Shown in pieces: positions 24,612 through 33,627 of a stretch of 64,000 nucleotides of DNA (within the stretch, counting starts at the first letter, position 1; each line of letters begins with the position of its first letter). Source of the DNA: Halosimplex carlsbadense 2-9-1. GTDB taxonomy: Archaea > Halobacteriota > Halobacteria > Halobacteriales > Haloarculaceae. Below the pieces are notes generated by a model. That model was given only the letters and a program-made list of their open reading frames with translations, searched no databases and had not been told where the DNA came from. The translations under genes and the position numbers were made by a program. The stretch covers positions 57,412 to 121,411 of the forward strand of contig NZ_AOIU01000045.1 of assembly GCF_000337455.1 (NCBI RefSeq). The letters are read 5' to 3'.

Positions 24612-26471
24612 TCACAGCACCGTGCCGTGTTTCTTGTCCGGTCGTTCCTTCTCGACGGACTCGTAGAAGGCGAAGCGGGCCGCGAGTTGCTCGCGCAGGT
24701 CGCTCGGCGGAACGATCTCGTCGATGACGACCTCGCTGGCCATCCGGTGCACGTCGATGTCCTCGCGGTAGGCCTCCCGGAGCTCACGCTCCCGGCGCTC
24801 GCGCTCCTCGGGGTCGTCGATCTCGGATAGCTTGTTGGCGTAGACGGCGTTGATCGCCGCTTCGGGGCCCATGATGGCGATCTCGCCCGACGGGAGGCCG
24901 ATGGTCGACTCGGGGTCGTAGGCGGGCCCGGACATCGCGTAGATGCCGGCGCCGTAGGCCTTCCGGACGACGACGCACTGCTTGGGCACCGTCGCGGCCG
25001 AGGTGGCGTAGATCATCTTTTTGCCCGCTTCGAGGATACCCTCCTTCTCGACGCCCGAGCCGGCCATGAAGCCCGGCGTGTCGCAGAGATACAACAGGGG
25101 AACGTCGAAGGCGTCGCACTTCCAGACGAACTCGGCGGCCTTGCGGGCGGCGTCGGGGAAGATCGCGCCCGCTCGGCGAGCGGGCTGGTTGGCGACCACG
25201 CCGACCGGCCGGCCGTCGACCCGGGCGAAGCCGGTGAGGATCTCCGGACCGTACTCCGGCTGGAGTTCGAAGAAGGAGTCCCCGTCGACGACCCGCTCGA
25301 TCACCCGCTCCATGTCGTAGCCCTTGTTTGGCTCCTGCGGGACGACGCCGTCGATCCCCTCGGGCGACTTCGCCGGTGGGCGGCTCTCGGTCTTCGGTGG
25401 CTTCTCGTCGCTGTTGTCCGGGAGGTAGGATATCAGCTGGGCGACGAGGTCGCGGGCGTGGTGTTCGTCCTCGGCGACGAGATCCGCCGAGCCCGAGTGG
25501 CGAGTGTGTACGTCCGGCCCGCCCAGGTCGTCGAGGTCGATCTCCTCGCCGGTGACCATCTCGACCATCCGCGGGCTGGCGATGGCCATCGCCGACATGT
25601 CCCGGACCATGACGGTGAAGTCGGCGAAGACGGGGGTGTAGGCCGCACCGGCGATACAGGGACCGTAGAGGACGCAGATCTGCGGGACCCGCCCCGACAG
25701 CATCGAGTGGTTGTAGTAGTACTTGCCGATGCCCTCGCGGTTGGCGAAGAAGCCGGTCTGCTGGTCGATCCGCCCGCCTGACGAATCCATCAGATAGAGG
25801 ACGGGTCGGCCGGTCTTCAGCGCCCGCTGTTGCATCCGGAGGAACTTCTCGACGCCGTGTTCGGCCATCGATCCCGCCTTGACGGTGAAATCGTTGGCCA
25901 TGAAGTGTAGGTCCCGGCCTTCGAACTCGGCGGCGCCGGTGATGAGGCCGTCTGCGGGCAGTCGGTCGCCGTCGCCGGTCCCGTCCCCATCGCCGTCGTC
26001 CGCGTGGTCGGTCTCGGGCGAGTCGTCGTGCCACGCGTCGAAGTTGGCGAACGTCCCGTCCTCGAACCGCAACCCCGAGGGGTCGGCGGTTCGGTCGTAG
26101 TCGACACCCGCCGCCTCCCCGGGCACCGGGTCGGTGTCGCCGAACCACAACTCCAGCCGGTCGCGGACGAACAGCTTTCCCTGCTCGGCCAGGCGCTCGC
26201 GGTATTTGTCCGGGCCGCCCCGCCGGATGTCCGCGATCTCCTCGTGGAGGGCCCGCTCGCGGGCGGTCGGACCGAGGTCCTCGTCGGCCGCGCCGCCCCC
26301 CGACTCGCCGCTTCCGGAGGTGGGGCCGTCGAACTCGTTGACGACGGCCGGTTCGTCGGCGTCGCCGACGTACACCTCCACGCGCCCGTCCCCCGGGACC
26401 GTCCGTTCGAGCGCCGATGCGATCGCTTCGGCCTCCTCGACGCTCGCGTCCTGGGCGATTCGAACTCGCAT
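24612..26471 (-). CDS. acyl-CoA carboxylase carboxyltransferase (beta) subunit with N-terminal PccX-like module
   Basis: 619 residues; most family members have about 510-530. The two crotonase-fold halves are clear: the N half (residues about 175-330, SMAEHGVEKFLRMQQRAL, CIAGAAYTPVFADF) and the C half (about 390-590, GFMAGSGVEKEGILEAGKKM, AGIYAMSGPAYDPES). They transfer carboxyl from carboxybiotin to propionyl-, methylcrotonyl- or related CoA. Residues 1-45 form an extra module (ASVEEAEAIASALERTV) like the small acc/PccX accessory subunits. A poly-Gly/Ser and DGDGDG insert follow. No biotin carboxylase is adjacent. The TATA box lies at about 26495-26502. Confidence 0.85.
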   Translation of the reverse strand: MRVRIAQDASVEEAEAIASALERTVPGDGRVEVYVGDADEPAVVNEFDGPTSGSGESGGGAADEDLGPTARERALHEEIADIRRGGPDKYRERLAEQGKLFVRDRLELWFGDTDPVPGEAAGVDYDRTADPSGLRFEDGTFANFDAWHDDSPETDHADDGDGDGTGDGDRLPADGLITGAAEFEGRDLHFMANDFTVKAGSMAEHGVEKFLRMQQRALKTGRPVLYLMDSSGGRIDQQTGFFANREGIGKYYYNHSMLSGRVPQICVLYGPCIAGAAYTPVFADFTVMVRDMSAMAIASPRMVEMVTGEEIDLDDLGGPDVHTRHSGSADLVAEDEHHARDLVAQLISYLPDNSDEKPPKTESRPPAKSPEGIDGVVPQEPNKGYDMERVIERVVDGDSFFELQPEYGPEILTGFARVDGRPVGVVANQPARRAGAIFPDAARKAAEFVWKCDAFDVPLLYLCDTPGFMAGSGVEKEGILEAGKKMIYATSAATVPKQCVVVRKAYGAGIYAMSGPAYDPESTIGLPSGEIAIMGPEAAINAVYANKLSEIDDPEERERRERELREAYREDIDVHRMASEVVIDEIVPPSDLREQLAARFAFYESVEKERPDKKHGTVL

Positions 26472-26494
26472 GCCTCACTGGTCGCACGCGAGCG

Positions 26495-26503
26495 GTAAAG
26501 TAT
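26495..26503 (-). promoter_or_regulatory. promoter of the carboxyltransferase gene
   Basis: CATACTTTA on the minus strand is centred about 27 bp upstream of the ATG at 26471, giving a leaderless transcript. Confidence 0.5.
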
Positions 26504-26618
26504 GCTCCCCCGTCAGACGGTGATTCGCCCGGTTCGGCCGATAGACCCGGTCGAGAGCAGTAATTTCCGGACACCCGGCTGAGGGGTAGAGCTTTCAAAG
26601 TTGATAGCTTCGGGCGAC

Positions 26619-26628
26619 CGGTTAAGTA
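26619..26628 (+). promoter_or_regulatory. promoter of the surface-protein gene
   Basis: CGGTTAAGTA lies about 24-33 bp upstream of the ATG at 26652, the expected position for a TATA element. Confidence 0.45.
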
Positions 26629-26651
26629 GGTGAACGGCGAAGGTCGCGCCA

Positions 26652-29099
26652 ATGCGCCTCCGGTGGGTCTCCGTCGTGCTTCTGGTCCTCGCGTCGGTCG
26701 CGGCGCCGGCGGTCGCCGACGCGGTCGGCGAGAAACCCGCCGTCGACGTCACGGTTCGATCGACGGACGTGTCGAACGGTGACACCTACGAGTCGGGGTC
26801 GGACGTCGAGATCACGGTGAACGCGAGCGTCGGGGACGCCGCGTCCGCCGGGACGGCTCTGTCGGAGGTGGTCGTCCGGGTCAACGGCGACCTCGCGACC
26901 TCGATCCCGGTAAACGGGACGAGCGTCTCGGAGACGGTCAGGCCGGACCTGCGCGACGGGAGCAACTCGGTGCGGGTCATCGTCACCGACGACGCGGGCA
27001 GCGTCAACGCCACGTCGTTCACCGTCCGGAAGGACGCCGAGCCGCCCCACGTCTACCTGACGAGCCCGTACGAGACGGCGCCGTGGAAGCCGATCGGTGA
27101 CGGGTCGGCCAACGGCACCCGCGCCACGATCGCCGGCAACATCATCGAAGAGACCTCGGTCACGGAGCTGCGGATCGTCCGGTGGTACGACGGCCACCGG
27201 ACGACGGAGACCCTGCGGAACGTCGACGAGAACTTCTCCGTGGACCTCCTGTTGGGGCCGGCGGGGAACAACGGGACGCTGAACCGGATTCGGCTGACCG
27301 CCACCGACGAGTTCGGTAACTTCAGGCCGTACGAGTTCTCCGTTGAGGTGACCGACGACGCCGAGCCGGAGCTGAGTCTGCGACCGTTCCCGAACGAGAC
27401 GGCCGACAACCGGATCTTCCTGGCGGGGACGGTCACCGACGACGTGAGCGTGGGCGGGGTCAACGTCACGGTCCGGGATCCTTCCGGGAACGTGACCGGA
27501 ACCTACCAGGCCAGGCCGTCGTACTCCGGACCGTTCGACGACGACCGCTACTCGCTGGCGTTCAACGACTCGATCTACCCGCTGTACACCGGGACCTACG
27601 AGGTGACAGTCACGGCGACCGACACCGCCGGCAAGTCCGTCTCGGAGACGGTCACGTTCGAACGAGTCTCGCAGGCTGACGTGGCGCCGACCGTCGCCGT
27701 CGACCGGAGCCGGACCGTCGTCGTCGGCACCGAGCGGCTGTTTCTCAGCGGTGTCGCTTTCCAGGGCGTCACCGAGCGGGTCGTCGTCGAGACCCGGAAC
27801 GCGACGACCGGCGGGACCGTCGACTACCAGGTCGTCCACGCCGGCAGCCTGCGCGAGCGCGTCGAGTTCGACCGCGAAGTGTCGATCGCACCCGGCCGCA
27901 CGACGGTGATCGTCCGGGCGACCGACGCGAAGGGCGAGGAACACACCGAGCGCTTCGCCGTCGACGGGACGACCCGGGAGACGTTCGTCGACGAGGACGA
28001 CGCGGCCGACGAGTCCCCGTGGCCGGCGGTCAGCGTTGAACCGCTTCAAGACGGCCGGCCGGGGACGGCGAGTTCGTCGGTCAGCGTCAGGCGCGCGAGC
28101 GCCGGCACGACCGTCGCCGTCCCAGCCGGGAACGCCTCGACGGTGGTCGGGACGGCGAACGTCTCGGTCGAGCGACTGCGGCTCGACGTGGCCGCCGACA
28201 CGAACCTCACGGCGACGGTCGTCGCTCGCGAGCGGGCCGACGGCGCCCTCAGCGGGCCGGGCGACTCGCGGGTCGGCGCGACCGTCACCGTCCAGCACTC
28301 CGTGGCCGACGCGGCCGTCGACGGGGTGGCCTACGACCTGGTACTGCGCCGGGCGTACCTCGACGCACACGGGCTCGACCCCGCGAACCTCTCGGTCTAC
28401 CGGCTCTCGGACGGGAACTGGTCGTCTGTCGAGACGGCCGCGACCGGGTCGAACGGGTCCAGCGTCCGGTACGCCGTCGACTCACCGGGGCTGTCGGTGT
28501 TCTCGCTGGCGACCGAGCCCGGCGCGGCCGACGGGGACGAAGGGGGCGGGACCGCCCCCGCGAACAACGGAACTGACGCCGGTGTGGGCAACGAAACGGT
28601 CGCGAACGGGACCGACAGCGGTGCGGACGACGCGAGCGACGACGCGGCGGACGAACCGGGGCCGGAGGTGGTCGTCACCAACCTCACGGTCAATCGGACC
28701 GCCGTGACCGTCAACGAGTCCGTCCTCGTCAACGTCTCCCTGGAGAACAGGGGCGACGCGTCGGCCACGTACACCGCCGACCTCCGAGCGATCCACGAGG
28801 GGAACACCTCGCAGGTGGCCAACCGGACGGCGGTGGTCCCGCCCGGCGAGAACCGGTCGCTCGAACTCACGGCCGACTTCGCGGAGCCCGGCAACCACAC
28901 GCTGGCGGTCGACGGCACCGAAGCGGGCCCGGTCGTCGTCAGCGGTGGCGGCGGCCTGTTGTCGTTCCTCTCGGTGCTGTCCGTCCTCCCGCTCCGACTC
29001 ATCGGGATCGGCCTCGGCGGCCTGCTGGGGCTCGGGCTCGTCGTGGTACTGTTGCGGTTCGTCCTCGGAAAAGTCGGCGGCGAGAGCGCGGACGGGTAA
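26652..29099 (+). CDS. large secreted multi-domain surface protein (Ig-like, PGF-pre-PGF, CARDB)
   Basis: 815 residues. A Sec signal peptide covers about residues 1-26. At least three Ig-like beta domains follow (about 30-125, 130-225, 230-345), each ending in a VTDD/TATDT-type strand, then a further beta domain up to about 450. The block around VYRLSDGNWSSVETAA (about 580-605) matches PGF-pre-PGF domains. A CARDB-like domain (about 675-755) and a C-terminal transmembrane helix (about 770-800) close the protein. Many Asn-X-Ser/Thr sites suggest N-glycosylation. It is probably an envelope adhesin or receptor; the ligand is unknown. Confidence 0.8.
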   Translation: MRLRWVSVVLLVLASVAAPAVADAVGEKPAVDVTVRSTDVSNGDTYESGSDVEITVNASVGDAASAGTALSEVVVRVNGDLATSIPVNGTSVSETVRPDLRDGSNSVRVIVTDDAGSVNATSFTVRKDAEPPHVYLTSPYETAPWKPIGDGSANGTRATIAGNIIEETSVTELRIVRWYDGHRTTETLRNVDENFSVDLLLGPAGNNGTLNRIRLTATDEFGNFRPYEFSVEVTDDAEPELSLRPFPNETADNRIFLAGTVTDDVSVGGVNVTVRDPSGNVTGTYQARPSYSGPFDDDRYSLAFNDSIYPLYTGTYEVTVTATDTAGKSVSETVTFERVSQADVAPTVAVDRSRTVVVGTERLFLSGVAFQGVTERVVVETRNATTGGTVDYQVVHAGSLRERVEFDREVSIAPGRTTVIVRATDAKGEEHTERFAVDGTTRETFVDEDDAADESPWPAVSVEPLQDGRPGTASSSVSVRRASAGTTVAVPAGNASTVVGTANVSVERLRLDVAADTNLTATVVARERADGALSGPGDSRVGATVTVQHSVADAAVDGVAYDLVLRRAYLDAHGLDPANLSVYRLSDGNWSSVETAATGSNGSSVRYAVDSPGLSVFSLATEPGAADGDEGGGTAPANNGTDAGVGNETVANGTDSGADDASDDAADEPGPEVVVTNLTVNRTAVTVNESVLVNVSLENRGDASATYTADLRAIHEGNTSQVANRTAVVPPGENRSLELTADFAEPGNHTLAVDGTEAGPVVVSGGGGLLSFLSVLSVLPLRLIGIGLGGLLGLGLVVVLLRFVLGKVGGESADG

Positions 29100-29129
29100 G
29101 AGAGGCGGTCCGTCCCTCCGACAGCCCGG

Positions 29130-30035
29130 TTACGACAGCGTCGCTTCGACCCGGTCGACAAGTTCCTCGTTGCCGAGATACACCGGGCTGCGCGCGTGGA
29201 GGCGGTCGGGGTCGGTCCCGAAGAGGTCACCGTAGCCGTCGGAAGCGCGGCCGCCGGCGGCTTCGACGACGAAGCCGACGGGCGCGCACTCGAAGCAGTA
29301 GCGAAGCTTGCCCTCGGGCGAGTCCGTCAGTTCGGGATAGGCGAAGACGCCCCCGTGGGTGAGCACCTGCATCACGTCGGCGATGAACGCGCCGCCGTAG
29401 CGGAGCTTCAGCCGATCGGCTTCCAGGTCCTCGACGGCGGCGGTGACGCCGTCGGTCCAGTCCGGGCGGCGGCCGCCGAAGGCGTAGACCGTCGGATCGT
29501 CGGGCAGCGTGAGGTCCTCGCGGAGGAGTTTGCGGCCGTCGTCGCCCTCGTCGGCGGCGCCCTCGATGAGGTACTCGTCGACGCTGTCGCCGTCGGAGAC
29601 GACCATCGTGGTGTTGGGGCCGTAGAGGACGAACGCGGCGGCGACGAGGTGGTCGCCGCCCGTCGGGACCGGCTCGTCGTAGACGCTGACGATGGTACCC
29701 ATCGGGTTGTTCGAGGTGAGGTTCGAGGAGCCGTCCAGCGGGTCGAGCGCGAGGTGGTACTCGCCGCCGTCGTCGGCCTCCCGGGCGGACTGTCGTTCCT
29801 CGGAGGCGTAGCTCCCGACGGAATCGAGCGCGAGCAGGCGCTCGCAGAACAGCTCGTCCGCGTACTCGTCGGCGGCGCGGACTTTCTCGCCGCTGGGGTT
29901 GTGGCCCTCGACGTACGCCCGGCGCTCGGGCAGCGCCTCGCGGACCTCCGCGGCGGTGTCCCGGACCACGTCGAAGACGGCGTCGACGGTCGGGTGCCCG
30001 ATCCAGTCGGCCGAGGGCGGGAGTTGTTGGCTCAT
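29130..30035 (-). CDS. fbp: fructose-1,6-bisphosphatase class I
   Basis: 301 residues. The metal-binding signature LDPLDGSSNL is intact, together with the upstream acidic SYASEERQS segment, and YGGAFIADVMQVLTHGG forms the substrate pocket. It removes the C1 phosphate of fructose-1,6-bisphosphate, the irreversible step of gluconeogenesis. The start overlaps the aldolase stop by 4 nt (ATGA), so both are made together from one operon. Confidence 0.95.
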   Translation of the reverse strand: MSQQLPPSADWIGHPTVDAVFDVVRDTAAEVREALPERRAYVEGHNPSGEKVRAADEYADELFCERLLALDSVGSYASEERQSAREADDGGEYHLALDPLDGSSNLTSNNPMGTIVSVYDEPVPTGGDHLVAAAFVLYGPNTTMVVSDGDSVDEYLIEGAADEGDDGRKLLREDLTLPDDPTVYAFGGRRPDWTDGVTAAVEDLEADRLKLRYGGAFIADVMQVLTHGGVFAYPELTDSPEGKLRYCFECAPVGFVVEAAGGRASDGYGDLFGTDPDRLHARSPVYLGNEELVDRVEATLS

Positions 30036-30838
30036 GGTTTAGGAGTGGTCGCATCGAGGGCCTCGTCGACCGAGGCCTCCTCGTAGATGACTTCCTCCAG
30101 CGCGTCGAGCAGAGCGATCGGGTCCTCGCGCTGCCAGACGTTGCGGCCAACGGCGAGGCCGGCGCCGCCGGCGTCCATGACGCTCTTGACGCTCTCGAGG
30201 AACTCGCGGTCGCTCGTCTTCGACCCGCCGGACATGAGCACCTTCGTCGGGCCGGCCATCCGGGTGACCGTCTCCATGGCCTCCTTGCTGCCGGGATACT
30301 TGACCTTGGCAATGTCGGCGCCGAGTTCCAGCCCGAGGCGGGCGGCGTACGCGATAGTCTCCTCGCCGGTGTCGTTCTTGACGGCCTGGCCGCGGGCGTA
30401 GGACCACATCACGACCGGGAGGTCGTACTCCCGGGCCTTCTCCTGGACCTCGCGGAACTCCTCGAACATCTCGACCTCGCCGTTGACGCCGGGGTAGACG
30501 GTGAAGCCGATAGCTTCGGCGCCGAGTTCCTCGGCGGCGTACTCGACGGAACAGTTGACGGCGCTGTCGGGCTCGCCCATCCAGAGGTTCGACGTCCCGT
30601 TGAGCTTGGCGAGCAGCGACACGTCGTCCTCGTAGGAAGGGTAGTAGGCCTCCGCGACGCCCTTACCGACGGCCAGCGAGGTGACGGCTGGGTGTGTGGC
30701 GACATCGAAGACGTGTTCCGGGTCCGCGCTCTCGGGCTGGGGGTCGAAGTCGACCGGCCCGTGCTCGATACCGTGGTCGTACGCCAAAACGAGGACTTTC
30801 CCGTCCCGGGTGACCGGAGCGTCTGCGATGGGTCGCAT
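30032..30838 (-). CDS. fba: archaeal class I fructose-bisphosphate aldolase
   Basis: 268 residues from MRPIADAPVTRDGKVLVLAYDHGIEHGP. The DhnA-type TIM barrel is indicated by LAYDHGIEHGP, IAKVKYPGS (Schiff-base lysine segment) and LMSGGSKTSDREFL (phosphate site). The ATG lies about 30 bp after a strong TATA box; the frame's upstream ATG at 30886 would begin before that box and is rejected. It catalyses aldol condensation of triose phosphates, feeding fbp directly. Confidence 0.93.
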   Translation of the reverse strand: MRPIADAPVTRDGKVLVLAYDHGIEHGPVDFDPQPESADPEHVFDVATHPAVTSLAVGKGVAEAYYPSYEDDVSLLAKLNGTSNLWMGEPDSAVNCSVEYAAEELGAEAIGFTVYPGVNGEVEMFEEFREVQEKAREYDLPVVMWSYARGQAVKNDTGEETIAYAARLGLELGADIAKVKYPGSKEAMETVTRMAGPTKVLMSGGSKTSDREFLESVKSVMDAGGAGLAVGRNVWQREDPIALLDALEEVIYEEASVDEALDATTPKP

Positions 30839-30863
30839 TACGAACAAGCGTACACGGACCGAA

Positions 30864-30874
30864 CGTATATATCT
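30864..30874 (-). promoter_or_regulatory. fba-fbp promoter
   Basis: The minus-strand AGATATATACG is the strongest TATA box in the region, centred about 31 bp upstream of the fba ATG, giving a leaderless transcript. Confidence 0.7.
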
Positions 30875-30890
30875 TCTTTCTGACACGATT

Positions 30891-30906
30891 TACTACGGGA
30901 CGAGTA
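30891..30906 (-). promoter_or_regulatory. TrmB-type regulatory site
   Basis: TACT-ACGGGAC-GAGTA on the + strand (TACTC-N7-AGTA read on the coding strand) is an exact match to the TACT-N7-8-GAGTA site of the haloarchaeal glucose-responsive regulator TrmB. It sits 17 bp upstream of the fba TATA box, the position where TrmB activates gluconeogenic genes when glucose is low. Confidence 0.75.
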
Positions 30907-30998
30907 AACGATTCGGTCGTGCGTAGTGTTCGCACGCGCTCGGACGGCCGGAATCGGCCGATTCGAAGTATCCGGGAGGTGCAGTCGGTCGACGCGGC

Positions 30999-31017
30999 GA
31001 GTACCTGAGCAGTACTC
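30999..31017. repeat. palindrome upstream of 3-hydroxyacyl-CoA dehydrogenase
   Basis: GAGTAC-CTGAGCA-GTACTC is a perfect 6-bp inverted repeat with a 7-bp spacer, 94 bp upstream of the dehydrogenase start. It looks like a dimeric regulator site. It is not the TrmB arrangement, since the half-site orientation is reversed. Confidence 0.4.
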
Positions 31018-31110
31018 GACATGTATTGCGGCCGCCGAGCGAGGGGGTGTCTGGCGGAACCGGTCACCGGTCGGGAGTAGGCTTACCTCGGCGGCGGACC
31101 CAGATTGGGT

Positions 31111-31971
31111 ATGCGCGAACTCGATGCGGTCGACACCGTCGGCGTCGTCGGCGCCGGCACCATGGGGAGCGGAATCGCGCAGGTCGCCACCCAGTCAGGC
31201 TACGACGTCGTCCTGCGCGACGTGGAAGACGACCTCGTCGAGGAGGGAATCGAGACCCTCGTCGGCGGGCTCGACCGCCTCGTCGAGAAGGGGACCATCT
31301 CGGAAGGGGAGGCCGAACGGATGCGCGAGCGCGTGACGGGGACCACCGATCTGGCCGCCCTCGCCGACGCGGATCTCGCGATCGAGGCCGTCGTCGAGGA
31401 CATCGAGGTCAAGCGCGACGTGTTCGGCGACCTCGACGACGTGACCGACGACGACGTGACCCTCGCCACGAACACCAGCACGCTCTCGATCACGACTATC
31501 GCCGCCGCCACCGACCGGCCGGCCGACGTGGTCGGGCTCCACTTCATGAATCCGGTCCCCGTGATGAAAGGCGTCGAGGTGGTCGTCGGCGAGAAGACCG
31601 ACCCCGAAGTCGTCGAGTTCGCCCACGCGTTCGCCGAGGCGCTGGGCAAGGAGACCTGGGAGGCCGACGACAAGCCCGGCTTCGTCACCAACCGGATCCT
31701 CATGCCGTGGATCAACGAGGGGATCCGCGCCTACGACGAGGGCGTCGCCGCGAAAGCGGACATCGACCGCGGGATGGAACTCGGGACGAACGTCCCGATG
31801 GGACCGCTCGAACTCGCCGACCACATCGGCCTCGACGTCTGTCTCCACGCCACCGAGACGCTCCACGAGGAACTGGGCGACCGCTACCAGCCCGCCTACC
31901 TCCTCAAACGAAAGGTCGAAGCCGGCGACCTGGGCAAGAAGACCGGGACGGGATTCTACGAGTACGACTAG
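31111..31971 (+). CDS. hbd: 3-hydroxyacyl-CoA (3-hydroxybutyryl-CoA) dehydrogenase
   Basis: 286 residues from ATG 31111 (a TTG two codons earlier is less likely). The Rossmann nucleotide loop is VGVVGAGTMGSGIAQ (residues about 10-24). The catalytic His lies in VVGLHFMNPVP, and the C-terminal domain has DKPGFVTNRILMPWINE. It interconverts 3-hydroxyacyl-CoA and 3-oxoacyl-CoA in beta-oxidation or the C4 branch. The acyl-CoA dehydrogenase at 37194 could act in the same pathway. Confidence 0.93.
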   Translation: MRELDAVDTVGVVGAGTMGSGIAQVATQSGYDVVLRDVEDDLVEEGIETLVGGLDRLVEKGTISEGEAERMRERVTGTTDLAALADADLAIEAVVEDIEVKRDVFGDLDDVTDDDVTLATNTSTLSITTIAAATDRPADVVGLHFMNPVPVMKGVEVVVGEKTDPEVVEFAHAFAEALGKETWEADDKPGFVTNRILMPWINEGIRAYDEGVAAKADIDRGMELGTNVPMGPLELADHIGLDVCLHATETLHEELGDRYQPAYLLKRKVEAGDLGKKTGTGFYEYD

Positions 31972-32061
31972 CGCGACGCCGGCCGGAGACGGGACGGGAG
32001 AGTACAATCCCCGGTTGACCCTCCGATACCCACTTGGGACCGGCGGGTGAGGTGCGAAGTG

Positions 32062-33414
32062 ATGACAGCCCGTCGTCTCGCTCTCCTCGCAGTCCCCGCG
32101 CTCCTCGTCTGTTCGTCGCTCGCTGCGGTCGCAGTCGGACCGGCGACCGCGGCGCCGCCGCCGGAAGCGGTCTGCGGCGTCTGCGGGGACGGACTCGCCG
32201 ACGCCGCCGAGAACGAGGGCATCCGGCTCACCGCCGAGTACGGCGCGGCGACGATCCGCGTCGACGAGTCCGGGACCGGTCACTGGGCGGCACGCGTCCG
32301 GGTCGACGACCGTTCGGCCGACCGGCTCGCCGCGAACGCGACGCTCCGCGAGCGCGTCGTCCGGGCGAGTCTCGACCGCCGAACCGTCGTCGACGACCCG
32401 CGGAACCTGCACACGAGCGTCGCGAACGACACGCTCGTCGTGACTTTCGATCAGCCCGACGTGGCCCACGAGAGCCTCGGCGGTGTCGTTCTTGTGGACC
32501 TGCTCGATCCCCGCACCCGCCGGTCGGGGCTCGACCTCGAAGCGGACGAACTCCGGATCGAGGGGCCGAACGGCACGGTCGTGAGCCGCGCGCCGCCGGC
32601 TGGGACCGTCGAGGACGGGGCGGTCGTCTGGCGCCCCACCGACGACGAACCGGGATTCGGGAGCGACACCCGTCTGGCGTTCGCGCCGAGTGACGGACCC
32701 GGTGCGCGCGCGCTGACGACCGTGGGATTCGTCGCCTTCGGCGTGGGACTCGCGGAGCCGGGCGCGCTCGTCCTCGGCCTCGCGCCCGCCCTGGGACTCG
32801 GTGCCCTGCTGGTGGTCGTGCGGCGCTGGGGTGACGAGCTACCGACCGTGGACCCGTCACGGCTCGGGTACGTGCTCACACGCGCCAGCGCCGTCGCCGT
32901 CCTGGCGGCCTTCGGGTCGATCTTCTGGCTCGACCTGGTCGCGCCCGCCGTCGCCGAGACGGTGTTGACCTTCGCCGTCCTGTACGCGCTGGTCGGGAAT
33001 CTCGCGGCAGACGCGGACTCCCTGTCCGCTCGCGGCGCGCTCGCGTGGACCCTCGGCGCGGCGGTGCTCGTGGCCGTCGCCGCGAGCACCGTCTCGATCG
33101 TCGCCCTCCAGACCGCCCTGCTGTCGGTCCCCGCCGTGCTCTGGTTCCCGCTCGGCCGCGCACACGGACGCGACCGCGGGGTCGCGGCGCTCGTTACCCT
33201 CTCGCTGCTGGCGGCACCGTTCGGCGGCGCCGTCCTCTACGCGCCGTCGGCGTCGCCGGTGCTGGGGCTGGTCCTGTCGGCGTTCACCACCGTCCCGTGG
33301 GCCGCCGCCACCGTCGCGTTCGGCGTCCCGCTGTACCTGCTGGGTCGCGGACCGGACGACACCGGCGACCCGAGTGAGGCCGACGGTCGAGCGAGCCCCG
33401 CGAGCGCGGACTGA
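32062..33414 (+). CDS. exported-domain multi-spanning membrane protein
   Basis: 450 residues. A signal peptide (residues about 1-33) is followed by an exported beta-rich domain (about 35-205) starting with VCGVCGDGLADAA, whose C-x2-C could bind metal or form a disulfide. Seven or so hydrophobic helices then occupy residues about 210-425. The architecture, an extracytoplasmic sensor followed by a membrane bundle, is seen in uncharacterised haloarchaeal receptors or transporters. No family recognised. Confidence 0.65.
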   Translation: MTARRLALLAVPALLVCSSLAAVAVGPATAAPPPEAVCGVCGDGLADAAENEGIRLTAEYGAATIRVDESGTGHWAARVRVDDRSADRLAANATLRERVVRASLDRRTVVDDPRNLHTSVANDTLVVTFDQPDVAHESLGGVVLVDLLDPRTRRSGLDLEADELRIEGPNGTVVSRAPPAGTVEDGAVVWRPTDDEPGFGSDTRLAFAPSDGPGARALTTVGFVAFGVGLAEPGALVLGLAPALGLGALLVVVRRWGDELPTVDPSRLGYVLTRASAVAVLAAFGSIFWLDLVAPAVAETVLTFAVLYALVGNLAADADSLSARGALAWTLGAAVLVAVAASTVSIVALQTALLSVPAVLWFPLGRAHGRDRGVAALVTLSLLAAPFGGAVLYAPSASPVLGLVLSAFTTVPWAAATVAFGVPLYLLGRGPDDTGDPSEADGRASPASAD

Positions 33415-33627
33415 GTGGCGTCGCGCGGGGAGAAACTTCGAACGACGAACCCGCCGTTTTCGGCTGGAGATCCGACCGACTGCGGCGGGACTCGCCGGCT
33501 GTGATCTCCGGCTGAAACGCACCTACGGAGCGCTCCCGAGCGTTCCCCACCGAACAGGAGACGGGGGACGGCCGCCTTCAAGAAGATTTCGGAGCGGCGG
33601 CGGAACTGCGGAGGAGAGACCGGTCGC

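Noticed and set aside
30839..30886. Upstream start for the aldolase at 30886
   Set aside because: That start precedes the TATA box at 30864-30874, so it would lie outside the transcript.
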